30,780 nucleotides of DNA, from positions 1 through 30,780 of the forward strand of contig JAGWPI010000077.1 in assembly GCA_028877005.1 (NCBI GenBank), written 5' to 3'. Within the stretch, counting starts at the first letter, position 1, and every line of letters starts with the position of its first letter. Shown piece by piece: positions 8,234 to 17,700 of this stretch. The translations under genes were made by a program, and so were the position numbers. A model generated the notes under the pieces. The model was given only the letters and a program-made list of their open reading frames with translations, was not told where the DNA came from and ran no database searches. Source of the DNA: Bacteroidota bacterium. Its GTDB lineage: Bacteria > Bacteroidota > Bacteroidia > Chitinophagales > Chitinophagaceae.

Positions 8234-8255
8234 CATATTGTTCTTTCGCAATATG
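8234..8255. repeat. Inverted repeat CATATTG-N8-CAATATG
   Basis: Two perfect 7-base arms flank the 8-base spacer TTCTTTCG, about 140 bases upstream of the candidate susC promoter. It could be a regulator binding site or an RNA hairpin. There is no T-run after it, so it is not a typical terminator. Confidence 0.4.
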
Positions 8256-8391
8256 ACAACATGTCTTTTTAAGGTGGTTATTAAAATAAGTTAAATGTTA
8301 ATGAATTGTTATTTATTAGTATTTGGCAGTGAGGATATTTACGGGCAAAAAAATGCATGAATATGTTTTTTAAAAAGAATTGTTAATTTTT

Positions 8392-8423
8392 TTTGGTTTA
8401 TAAACAGCGAATTCTTAATTTAG
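8392..8423 (+). promoter_or_regulatory. Candidate promoter of the first susC operon
   Basis: TTTG (8392-8395), a 20-base spacer, then TAATTTAG (8416-8423) fits the Bacteroidota TTTG-N19-21-TAnnTTTG layout with one mismatch in the -7 box. The expected start would leave a leader of about 40 bases before the ATG at 8473. Confidence 0.45.
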
Positions 8424-8472
8424 GCGGTAATATAACGTGATAAACGGATTAATTCACCAAAACTACCGCAAC

Positions 8473-11400
8473 ATGAGAAAAAAACTACTGATGGTTTTTT
8501 CTGCCCTTTTGCTACTTTTTGCAGGAGTACATGCCCAAACAGTAACAATTTCGGGTAAAGTAACAGACGATAAAGGCAAGCCAATAGATGGCGCCTCTAT
8601 TGTAGACAAAAAACAAAGCAGGGTACCTCTACCGATGCTGAAGGGAAATTTAAGTTAAATTTAAAAGAAGGCGCTGTAATTCAAATTTCTAGTGTAGGTT
8701 TTGCCAAACGTGAAATGACCGTTCGGGGAAACGAAAATTTAAACATTACATTAGTACCGGAAAATGAAGATTTAAGTGAGGTGGTAGTAACCGCCTTGGG
8801 TATTAAAAGAGAAAAGAAGGCTTTAGGCTATGCGGTTTCTACCGTGGGTAGTAAAGATTTGGAAGCCCGGCCTGAAGGCGATATTGCCAGGGTGTTAAAT
8901 GGAAAAGCGCCCGGTGTAAGTATTGTTAATACCAGCGGATTAAGTGGAAGTGGTACCAATATTAATATACGTGGTATTAGTACCATTACCGGTAATTCAC
9001 AGCCATTATGGGTAGTGGATGGAGTACCCTTTGATGGAGGTACCAATAACCAATCTACTAATTTTACATATGGCAACCAAACATCAAGCAGGTTTTTAGA
9101 TTTAGACCCCAATAATATTGCCAGTATAAGTATATTAAAAGGTTTAAGTGCTACTACTTTATATGGTTCTGCCGGTAGAAATGGGGTAATATTAGTTACC
9201 ACAAAAAATGGTTCAACCAGTACAGTACGTAAAAAGCAAGAAGTGACTGTTACCCAATCTTATTTTCAAACCAAAGCAGTATTGCCTGATTATAACCAAG
9301 AATATGGCGGTGGGTTTGATTTAAGCTTAGGGATTGCATTTTTTAGTAACTGGGGTGCTAAATTCACCAATCCACCTGCTGTGGTAAAACATCCTTATGA
9401 CAGAGCAGCGCTTGCCAATGTGTTTCCGCAGTTTCATGGGGCACCTTATTATTACAAATTTTATAATAGTGTACATAATTTTTTCCAAACAGGTAATACT
9501 AGTACCACCTCTATTAATGTTTCCGGTACTTCCGGTAAACTAAATTATAACATGAACTATGGTTATACGGGAGATGCCGGTTATATACCCATGAATAGCA
9601 TGTTTAAAAACACATTTGGCGTAGGAGGTAGTGCTAAATTAACCAATAATTTAACAATTAGTGGTACATTAAACTATGTATCAGATGATGTAAAATCACC
9701 TCCTACCAGCAATAGTTATGGAAACAATCCTACTAATGCATCTATTTTTGGTAACGTAATGTATACCCCAACTGCCGTAGATTTAATGGGGCTACCTTAT
9801 GAAAATCCTTTTGATCATTCTTCTGTTTATTATAGAGGTAGCAATGATATTCAAAATCCAAGATGGACTTTATACAATTCTTTTACCGATGATAAAGTAA
9901 GTCGTGTATTTGGTCAAATGAGAATTGGCTTGGATTTAGCAAAAGGTATTAATTTATCTTATCATGTTGGTATAGATAATTATACCGAATCTCAAATGTA
10001 TGCGCAAAACAAAGGAGGTATTTTTACCCCAACCGGCATACTTCGTACCTCAACTGCGTTAAATACAATTATGGACCATACTGTATTGTTAAACTTTAAC
10101 AGGAACCTGAACAGCAGCTTTAATTTAAACTTAGATGCAGGTTTTAATGCCAGAAAGTACAATTTTTCGCAAACCGGTATGACGAGTTCGCAGCAATTAG
10201 TATATGGGTTAATGAACCATGCAAATTTTATTACACATGACATTAATAGTGAAGCTGGTGCGCCTTTGAATTTTAATACAGAGAAAATATTGTTGGGTGC
10301 GTTTGCACAAGGACAATTAGGATATAAGGATTATGCTTTTTTAAACTTTGGAGGTAGGAATGACTGGGCTTCTACTGTTGAAAAAAGTAATAGGAGTTTG
10401 TTTTATCCAAATATCGGTGTATCATTTATACCTACCAGTGTAGTAAACTGGTTGCAAGGTAATAAACAAGTAAATTATTTGAAGTTTAGGTTGGGATATT
10501 CTACCAGTGCCAATTTCCCGGACCCCTATAGCACCAGGCCTTCTTTAAATATTGGTACGCGTGCCTTTATTACCGGGGGCGGAACATCAATTAATGTTAA
10601 CTCACTACAAAGTCAATTGCCAAATCCCGATTTAAAACCTGAGCTATTAAAAGAAGCTGAGGCTGGTATTGAGGGTAGGTTTTTTGACAATAGACTAACA
10701 TTAGACTTGTCATTTTACAGAAGAATAGCCAATAATCAAATCTTAAATAGATTTTTAGATCCTTCTACAGGTTATACCTTTCAACAAATTAATGCCGGTA
10801 CTGTACGAAATAAGGGAATTGAAATGGCTTTAGGGTATGATGTGATTAGAGGTAAAAAATGGAAATGGCATTTAGATGGATTATGGTCATTAAATAGAAG
10901 TAATGTAAGTGATTTACCAAGCTATATTACCAGAATTAATACTTCCGGCTATTCCAATCAAGGAACATTTGCTATGAATGGTCAACCATTAGGTATTATT
11001 ATGGGAAGTTATATTCAGCGCGACCCAAAAACAGGGCAACGTTTGGTGGGTGTTGATGGTAACTATGTAGCGGCCAATGATATTGGTATTATAGGTGATC
11101 CAAATCCTAAATACAAACTAACCGGTATTAGTGAATTGAGTTATAAAGCCTTCTCATTTAGAATGCAATGGGATTTTACAGCGGGGGGTGATTTATATTC
11201 CGGTACTTCCGGAGCGTTGTTAGGAAGAGGTGTTACAAAAGATACTCAGTTTGACAGGGCAGCACCTTATATTTTACCCGGTGTTTTAGCTAATGGTCAG
11301 CCCAATAATATTCAAATATCTGCAACTCAGGCATTTTTCACTAATAGCATTACCGGTGGTGCACCCGACGAAACAGCTATATATGATGCTACTTGTATTA

Positions 11401-11642
11401 GATTAAGAGAGGCTTCCTTATCTTATCAACTTCCTGCAAAACTATTAACAAACTTACCATTTGGTAGTATTTCAGTGTCACTTTCCGGAAGTAATCTTTG
11501 GTATTATGCTCCTAATTTTCCTAAGTACATTCATTTTGATCCGGATGTAAATGGTTTAGGAGTAGGTAATGGAAGAGGAATGGAATTTTTAACTGGACCA
11601 TCAGCTCGTAGATATGGTGCTAGTATTAGGGTAACATTCTAA
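8473..11642 (+). CDS. SusC/RagA family TonB-dependent porin, reading frame broken near 8608-8622
   Basis: From the ATG at 8473, the first frame encodes a signal peptide (MRKKLLMVFSALLLLFAGVH, then AQ) and the start of a carboxypeptidase-regulatory-like domain, then stops at 8658 after 61 residues. The next frame resumes at once with GTSTDAEGKFKLNL and runs to 11642 through the plug (SEVVVTALGIKREKKALGYA, WVVDGVPFDGG, NGVILVTTKNG) and a SusC-type C-terminus (SARRYGASIRVTF). The shift lies at a run of six A's (8608-8613); one extra A would give VDKKTKQGTSTDAEG and a 1056-residue protein of normal length. It is the outer-membrane barrel that imports ligands with the SusD partner encoded at 11666. 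It may be a sequencing error, a real inactivating mutation or slippage. If annotated strictly, the intact frame is 8715-11642. Confidence 0.88.
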
Positions 11643-11665
11643 TTTTTAAATTAAAACTGTGTAAA

Positions 11666-13387
11666 ATGACTTATAAAAAATTATTTATTGGATTAGGGAT
11701 TTTTCTAACCCTTGTATCCTGTAACAAGCAGCTGGATTATAATCTAAATAATCCAAACTATCCAAGTTTGGCTACTGCTGATGTAGACTTGTATCTTAAT
11801 CAGATTGAATTAAGCTTTAATAATTTTTGGACAACTGCCTCTGATTACGGTGCACAATTAAGCAGACAACAAAACTGGGTAGGCCCTTTGTATAAAAACG
11901 CCTATCAACCTGCCAGTTTTGACGGAATGTGGACAACAGCATATTCTAGTATGTTAGTGAATGCTGCTGCCATGTTACCTTTGGCCGTTCAGCAACAAAA
12001 ATTTATCCATTCCGGTATTGCCAGAACGCTAATGGCATTTACTTATGGCACTTTGGTGGATGATTTTGGAGATGTACCCTATTCTCAAGCAGTTTTAGGA
12101 GCAGCCAATACCAACCCTAAAGTAGATGGTGGTGCTGCAATTTATGCAGCTGTTCAATCCATGTTAGATAGTGCAATTTTAGATTTTCAAAAAACGGCAA
12201 CTGCTAAGCCTGCTTCTGATTTGTTTTATAATGGAAGTGCATCTAAATGGATTACATTGGCCAAAACTTTAAAATTAAAATTCTACATGCAGGCTCGATT
12301 AGTAGACAATACTGTTGGGCCCAAAATACAAGCATTATTAACAGAAAATAATTTAATTAATAGTCCTTCTCAAGATTTTGTATTTAAGTATGGCACTAAC
12401 CTTACGGCGCCGGATAGCCGCCATGAACATTATGGGATTGATTATGTAAATAGTGGTGGTGTAGGCGAGTATTTAAGTAATTATTTTATTTGGGATGTTA
12501 CAGCTGCAAAATATAATGGCATTGTGAATATTGCCAATAATGCCAGCAGTAATGCTGATCCCCGCGCTAGGTATTATTTTTATCGTCAGGTAACTAATTA
12601 TAGTTGGGCTAATCAACAAACAGCCCCTTGCTTTGGTAACTCATTGTATGGTAACTCTAATTTTCCTGCTTGGTACCCTAGTGTTCCTGATCAAACCCCT
12701 TATTGTGTAGTGGGGAAAGGTTATTTAGGACGTGATCATGGTGATAATAGTGGCTCACCGCCAGATGGAGGCTATAGAACTGCATGGGGAATATATCCTG
12801 CTGGTGGCCAGTTTGATTATGATCAGGCTGCAACTGTAACATTGGGCATGGGTGCCGGTGGTGCAGGTATTAATCCAATTTGGCTTTCTTCCTATACTGC
12901 ATTTTTAGAAGCAGAAGCAGCATTGGCTTTAGGAATAACCACAAATGGTTCTGCAAGGGCATTATTGCAAAACGGTATAACAGCTTCTATCAATAAAGTT
13001 ATTAACTTCCCTGCATCCATTGGCTATACAGGTGTTCCTGCTTCTCAGGTTCCTACAACCGCTCAAATTAATAACTACATTACTACAGTTTTAAATAGTT
13101 ATGATGCGGCACCCAATACAGATGCACAGATGAATATTGTAATGAATGAATATTACATAGCATTGTGGGGAAATGGAGTTGAGGCATATAACAATTTGCG
13201 CAGAACAGGTAAACCATCTAATGTTCAATTAGCAGTAACTACACCTTCGCCCGGTTTCTTTATGCGTTCATTCTTTTATCCCTCTGTATTTGTGAACAGA
13301 AACTCAAATGCACCTGCACAAAAAACGCCAGGTGATGCAGTAAACAAAGTATTTTGGGATACCAACCCGGATAACTTTATTAAATAA
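11666..13387 (+). CDS. SusD/RagB family nutrient-binding lipoprotein (SusD-like_2 type)
   Basis: 573 residues. A lipoprotein signal ends at Cys19 (LTLVSC then NKQ), so it should be anchored in the outer membrane and surface exposed. The N-terminal YNLNNPNYPS, the helical region (SKWITLAKTLKLKFYMQARL) and the C-terminal VNKVFWDTNPDNF resemble the SusD-like_2 branch rather than classic SusD. SusD proteins form the lid on the SusC barrel and capture ligand. It starts 23 bases after the first susC and is followed directly (TAA then ATG) by the third gene, so the three form one operon. The ligand is unknown; this branch is often linked to glycan or peptide uptake. Confidence 0.88.
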   Translation: MTYKKLFIGLGIFLTLVSCNKQLDYNLNNPNYPSLATADVDLYLNQIELSFNNFWTTASDYGAQLSRQQNWVGPLYKNAYQPASFDGMWTTAYSSMLVNAAAMLPLAVQQQKFIHSGIARTLMAFTYGTLVDDFGDVPYSQAVLGAANTNPKVDGGAAIYAAVQSMLDSAILDFQKTATAKPASDLFYNGSASKWITLAKTLKLKFYMQARLVDNTVGPKIQALLTENNLINSPSQDFVFKYGTNLTAPDSRHEHYGIDYVNSGGVGEYLSNYFIWDVTAAKYNGIVNIANNASSNADPRARYYFYRQVTNYSWANQQTAPCFGNSLYGNSNFPAWYPSVPDQTPYCVVGKGYLGRDHGDNSGSPPDGGYRTAWGIYPAGGQFDYDQAATVTLGMGAGGAGINPIWLSSYTAFLEAEAALALGITTNGSARALLQNGITASINKVINFPASIGYTGVPASQVPTTAQINNYITTVLNSYDAAPNTDAQMNIVMNEYYIALWGNGVEAYNNLRRTGKPSNVQLAVTTPSPGFFMRSFFYPSVFVNRNSNAPAQKTPGDAVNKVFWDTNPDNFIK

Positions 13388-14329
13388 ATGATTAAATTTA
13401 TGAACATGAAGAAGTTATTATATATTTTATCTGTTGTCTGTTTAATAACAGTCATTAACTCTTGTAAGAAAACGGGAGGAGATATAAATCCAATGAGTAG
13501 TTACAAAAATTTTGGGGTTGGCTCTTATTTGGTTTTAGATAGTACAATTAACCAAAATTTAAATTATGCCTCTTTGTCTACTTCTACTGTTGGGGTAATT
13601 GTACATCAATATCCCAATGGAGAAGCAATTACCAGTATTACTGTTTTTGTTGTTCCAGGTTCATCTTATGATACTACCCAATGGAAAAAAGTTAAAACAG
13701 TAAGCTATACAAGTCCGCAAACTACCATTACTGTTAGTGGTGCAGAATTAGCAACAGCATTGGGCGGTGCTTCTGCCATTCAGCCGGGCGCCAATTATAC
13801 TTTTTATAATCGTATCACCACCAAAAGCGGTAAAACTTATGATGTAAATAATACCGGTAATAATAGTGGTAGTGGATTAGTAACCGGATTTTATTACCAT
13901 AGTGCCTTTTCGTTTAGTGCCTATGTTGTTTGCCCTTTTGTTGCACCAATTGCAGGCACCTATAAGGTATTACGTGATGATTGGGCTGATTGGAACCCCG
14001 GTGATTTGGTACAAGTAACGGATGGTCCGGGTCCAAACCAAGTAAATCTTAGCCAAGTATATCCCAATCCCGCATATGGTACTATTGTAAATCCACTAAT
14101 TGTTAATGTTGATCCTGCAACGGGCACCGCAACTGTACCAAAAACTAATTTTGGTAATTATGGCGGTGGCTACAATATGACAGCTGTAGGAACCGGTACC
14201 GGTGGGGTGGCAGGTTATGTATTTGCTTGTACCGGTTATATTACACTGACCATGGAATTAAAAGCAGATGGTCCAGGTGGCAATGGATATGATAATGGGC
14301 CCACCAAACTCATTCTTCAAAAACAATAA
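13388..14329 (+). CDS. Lipoprotein of unknown function, third gene of the first SusC/D operon
   Basis: 313 residues; I do not recognise the family. The signal MKKLLYILSVVCLITVINSC ends in a lipobox Cys (Cys26, or Cys20 if translation starts at the third ATG, 13406), predicting an outer-membrane lipoprotein. The mature part is rich in Thr, Ser, Gly, Tyr and short beta-type segments (TSITVFVVPGSSYDTTQWKK, TTITVSG, GTYKVL), consistent with one or more beta-sandwich domains. There are no transmembrane helices or enzyme motifs. Its ATG follows the SusD stop codon with no gap, which suggests translational coupling. By position it may be an accessory surface binding protein like SusE/SusF. That is inference from context, not from sequence similarity I can show. 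Confidence 0.75.
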   Translation: MIKFMNMKKLLYILSVVCLITVINSCKKTGGDINPMSSYKNFGVGSYLVLDSTINQNLNYASLSTSTVGVIVHQYPNGEAITSITVFVVPGSSYDTTQWKKVKTVSYTSPQTTITVSGAELATALGGASAIQPGANYTFYNRITTKSGKTYDVNNTGNNSGSGLVTGFYYHSAFSFSAYVVCPFVAPIAGTYKVLRDDWADWNPGDLVQVTDGPGPNQVNLSQVYPNPAYGTIVNPLIVNVDPATGTATVPKTNFGNYGGGYNMTAVGTGTGGVAGYVFACTGYITLTMELKADGPGGNGYDNGPTKLILQKQ

Positions 14330-14387
14330 AACTATATAGAAATTTTTTGCTTTTTTCTCTCGTGTTTTAATTTTCTATTCAACTCCG

Positions 14388-14415
14388 GGCGGTATTCTTA
14401 CCGCCTGTTTTTTTT
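14388..14415 (+). terminator. Terminator of the first SusC/D operon
   Basis: The 7-bp stem GGCGGTA/TACCGCC with a TTCT loop is followed by TGTTTTTTTT, a classic intrinsic terminator 58 bases past the last gene of the operon. The rest of the gap to 14550 is AT-rich and probably contains the promoter of the second susC (TTAATTTG at 14503-14510 is an imperfect -7 box). Confidence 0.9.
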
Positions 14416-14550
14416 GTTGAATTATATTAAGCCATTCTTACTATTTTTAAACCGTTCTTAATTATTTTGTTCAACAGTTTTATTTCTTTTAAATTATTTC
14501 ATTTAATTTGCTAGTCTGGCAAGTATTAACGTTTAATTAAAACTACATTT

Positions 14551-17500
14551 ATGAGAAAAAAGCTGATGCTCTTCATGAGCGCCTTGGTCTTGCTTTTAAT
14601 GCAAGTACAGGCGCAAACTTCTGTTACAGTTACCGGTACCATTACCGATCAACAAGACGGTAAACCACTTTCGGGTGTTACCATTAAAGCCAAGGGTACT
14701 AACGACGCTACCACTACCAATGCGGAAGGTATGTTTAAAATTGTAGTACCTAAATCGGTAACTATTTTAGAAATCAGTTATATCGGGTATAGGGATATGG
14801 CTATTAAAATAACCGGCCAACCCCTGCAAATCAAAATGGCAGAAGCCGATAAAAGTCTTAATGAAATTGTAGTAGTAGGGTACGGTACCAAAATTAAAAA
14901 AGATGTATTGGGTGCTGTTTCTACCATTTCTGCCAAAGAAATTGCTAATACACCCGCCACCAGTTTTGAAAGTGCTATGCAGGGCCGTGCTGCCGGTGTG
15001 TTGGTGTCTCAACAAAACGGCAAATTAGGACAGGCCATTAATATAAAAATTCGGGGTGCATCTTCTGTATCTGCCGGAAATGAGCCTTTGTATGTTGTAG
15101 ATGGTATACCTATTACCACTACCGATCTTTCTAGTACAAGTGCTGCTACCAATGCTTTAGCCGACTTGAATATGAACGATATTGAATCCATTCAAATTTT
15201 GAAAGATGCCTCTTCTACTGCCATTTATGGTGCCAGCGCTTCTAATGGTGTGGTATTAATTACCACCAAAAAAGGGAAGGCAGGAACATCCAGAATAGAT
15301 TTTAATTACTATACCGGTACCCAAAAACCAACCGGCAAACGCGAATTTTTAAATGCCAAACAGTATGTAGACTATTTTACCCAGGCTGCATTGGGTGCTG
15401 CTAATCAGGATTATTTAGCCGGTTACTATTCTACCCTGCAAGCAGCAGAGCAAGACTATTTAGACTATGTAGATAGTCGGTTTACTCGTTATTCTGCCGG
15501 TACCAATGATTGGCAAACCGCTAAAATTAATACCAATTGGCAAGATCAGGCTTTTCAGAATGCACCCATTTCAGAATATGACCTGAATATTTCAGGTGGT
15601 GATGCCAAAACTAAGTTTTATGTTTCGGGTCAATATTTAGATCAAACCGGTATTTTAATTCGCAATAGTTATAAAAGATACTCCGGAAGGGCAAATCTGG
15701 AGCATAAAGTAAAAGACTGGTTAACTTCTGGTGTAAACTTGGCTTTTGCCCGTTCATTAAACAGCAGGGTATCTAATGACAATGCTTTTTCTACCCCTTT
15801 ACAAATTGTGGCTTTATCACCCATTACCCCATTAATAGACCCACGTACAGGGCTAATCAGTGGTGCATTAGACCCCAATACCGGCGCACCTAATACCAAT
15901 TATCCCGTGTATTATAACCCTTTATTGAGTGCCATTGATGGTTTTTATAATACTTTGGTGAATCGTACAATCGGAACTTTTTATGCTACGGCTAATTTTA
16001 CCAAACATCTAAGCTTTCATACCGATTTTGGTGTTGATCAATTGAATCAGTTTGAAGAAAATTACTATGGTCGTTTAACAGCTAGAAACATTGGTGTACC
16101 CAATGGAAGTGGTTTTTATGGTACTACACAAGTGTTGAACTTAACCACCAATAACTATTTTAATTACAAAGCCAATTTTAAACAAAAGCACGATTTAGAT
16201 GTTATATTAGGTACAAGTTACACAGATAGGTCTTATGATTTCAGCAGTGCGGACGGGGAGCAGTTTCCTAGCGATGCCTACAAAAAATTAATCAATGCAG
16301 CTTCTAAAACCGGGGCTAGCTCTTCTTCTACAACCAGTACTTTGGTCTCTTATTTCTCAAGGATAAATTATAAATTCAATAATAAATATTTGTTATCTGT
16401 AACGGGTAGGTACGATGGATCTTCTCGTTTTGGTACCAATAATCGCTATGGATTATTTTTAGGAGCCTCTGCAGGATGGGTTTTAACCGAAGAAGATTTT
16501 TTGAAAGATGTTAAATGGTTAAGCTTCTTAAAATTAAAGGCAGGTTATGCGGGAAATGGTAATGACCGTATTCCTGATTTTGCCGCCAGAGGATTATATT
16601 CCGGTAATGCGCCTTATGGTGGCCAGCCCGGGCAGCATCCTACTCAAATTGCAAACCCCAATTTAAAATGGGAAACCACTTATGGAACAGATTTTGGGAT
16701 TGAGGCCAGTTTGTTTAATAATCGTGTAAGTGTGGAAATTGATTATTATAGCCGCGATACTCGTGATTTATTATTAAATCAAGAAATACCCGGTACCAGC
16801 GGTTTTGCAACGCAGTTAAAAAATATTGGTCGTTTAAAAAATAACGGTATTGAATTTACCATTAACACCACCAATATTTCTACTAAAAATTTTAGATGGA
16901 CAACCTCACTTAATTTTGGTGCCAACAAAAATAAAGTGACCAATTTAGGTGGTCAGTTATTAGGCACCGACGTAAATAAAGCTATGGAGGGCCAGCCTTT
17001 AGGTGTATTTGTTGCTCGTGAGTTTGCCGGAGCAGATCCTGCTAACGGTGATGCATTGTATGTAAAAAATACAATAAAATCAGATGGTAGCAGAGATAAA
17101 ACTACCACAAATGATTACAATGCAGCAGAAGATGTGGTAATAGGTAGTCCGGTTCCCAAATTTATTTATGGCTTTGGTAATACATTCACATTCAGAGGTT
17201 TTGATATTGATGTACTATTACAAGGTGTATATGGAAATAATATTTATAACAGTGCTGGTCAATATATGTCTGCCAGCGGTAGTAATGGTTTTGATAACCA
17301 AACCGTTGATCAGTTAGCAGCTTGGAAAAAGCCGGGTGATATTACCATGGTGCCCGAAGCCAGATTGTTCTATGCCAATGGAACCAATCCTTCTAGTCGT
17401 TATATTTCAGATGGCTCTTATTTAAGAGTAAAAGCAGTAACCATTGGTTATAATTTGCCAACACAGCTAATTAGGAAAATTAAATTAGAGCGATTAAGGG

Positions 17501-17661
17501 TTTATCTCCGTGCACAAAACCTCTTTACTATAACTAAATACAAAGGTTGGGATCCTGAGGTTACAGCTGACTTTTTGGCCAGTAATATAACACAGAGTGT
17601 AGATTTTTATTCTGCACCACAGCTAAAAACAATTGTGTTTGGTGTAAACATTGGGTTATAA
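14551..17661 (+). CDS. SusC/RagA family TonB-linked outer-membrane protein, intact
   Basis: 1036 residues, a normal SusC length. Domains in order: signal peptide (MRKKLMLFMSALVLLLMQVQ), carboxypeptidase-regulatory-like domain (VTVTGTITDQQDGKPLSGVT), the junction SLNEIVVVGYGTKIKKDV, TonB-receptor plug (IKIRGASSVSAGNEPLYVVD, then GIP; IYGASASNGVVLITTKKGKA), then a long beta-barrel ending VFGVNIGL. It should import a ligand across the outer membrane with TonB energy and the SusD encoded 39 bases downstream. In contrast to the susC at 8473, the regulatory-like domain is unbroken. No sigma/anti-sigma or degradative enzyme genes are next to it, so the substrate is open. Confidence 0.95.
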   Translation: MRKKLMLFMSALVLLLMQVQAQTSVTVTGTITDQQDGKPLSGVTIKAKGTNDATTTNAEGMFKIVVPKSVTILEISYIGYRDMAIKITGQPLQIKMAEADKSLNEIVVVGYGTKIKKDVLGAVSTISAKEIANTPATSFESAMQGRAAGVLVSQQNGKLGQAINIKIRGASSVSAGNEPLYVVDGIPITTTDLSSTSAATNALADLNMNDIESIQILKDASSTAIYGASASNGVVLITTKKGKAGTSRIDFNYYTGTQKPTGKREFLNAKQYVDYFTQAALGAANQDYLAGYYSTLQAAEQDYLDYVDSRFTRYSAGTNDWQTAKINTNWQDQAFQNAPISEYDLNISGGDAKTKFYVSGQYLDQTGILIRNSYKRYSGRANLEHKVKDWLTSGVNLAFARSLNSRVSNDNAFSTPLQIVALSPITPLIDPRTGLISGALDPNTGAPNTNYPVYYNPLLSAIDGFYNTLVNRTIGTFYATANFTKHLSFHTDFGVDQLNQFEENYYGRLTARNIGVPNGSGFYGTTQVLNLTTNNYFNYKANFKQKHDLDVILGTSYTDRSYDFSSADGEQFPSDAYKKLINAASKTGASSSSTTSTLVSYFSRINYKFNNKYLLSVTGRYDGSSRFGTNNRYGLFLGASAGWVLTEEDFLKDVKWLSFLKLKAGYAGNGNDRIPDFAARGLYSGNAPYGGQPGQHPTQIANPNLKWETTYGTDFGIEASLFNNRVSVEIDYYSRDTRDLLLNQEIPGTSGFATQLKNIGRLKNNGIEFTINTTNISTKNFRWTTSLNFGANKNKVTNLGGQLLGTDVNKAMEGQPLGVFVAREFAGADPANGDALYVKNTIKSDGSRDKTTTNDYNAAEDVVIGSPVPKFIYGFGNTFTFRGFDIDVLLQGVYGNNIYNSAGQYMSASGSNGFDNQTVDQLAAWKKPGDITMVPEARLFYANGTNPSSRYISDGSYLRVKAVTIGYNLPTQLIRKIKLERLRVYLRAQNLFTITKYKGWDPEVTADFLASNITQSVDFYSAPQLKTIVFGVNIGL

Positions 17662-17700
17662 CTAAACAAATAAATAATTGAAAACACGAAATAAATTTTT

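Larger units (their letters stand above)
7811..8472. other. 660-base divergent intergenic region between radA and the first susC
   Basis: No convincing gene is seen. A 62-codon minus-strand frame at 8063-8251 has no recognisable features. Structure includes an imperfect hairpin near 8084-8106 (AAAGGG/CCCTTT arms enclosing AGC/GCT) and the inverted repeat CATATTG-N8-CAATATG at 8234-8255. The susC promoter lies at the right end (8392-8423). The length leaves room for an operator or a small RNA controlling the Sus operon. Confidence 0.4.

Noticed and set aside
8063..8251. 62-codon minus-strand frame in the radA-susC gap
   Set aside because: No domain, signal or membrane feature, and it covers the inverted repeat and hairpin; likely chance.
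8437..8472. GTG start 12 codons upstream of the first susC
   Set aside because: It would put charged residues ahead of the signal peptide; the ATG at 8473 gives MRKKLL, the same opening as the intact susC at 14551.
8604..8615. Programmed ribosomal frameshift signal (A-rich slippery run) in the first susC
   Set aside because: The zero-frame codons do not form a proper X-XXY-YYZ heptamer, because the second tRNA would mispair after slipping, and no stimulatory hairpin or stop codon was seen directly after it. A single-base deletion or sequencing error is simpler.
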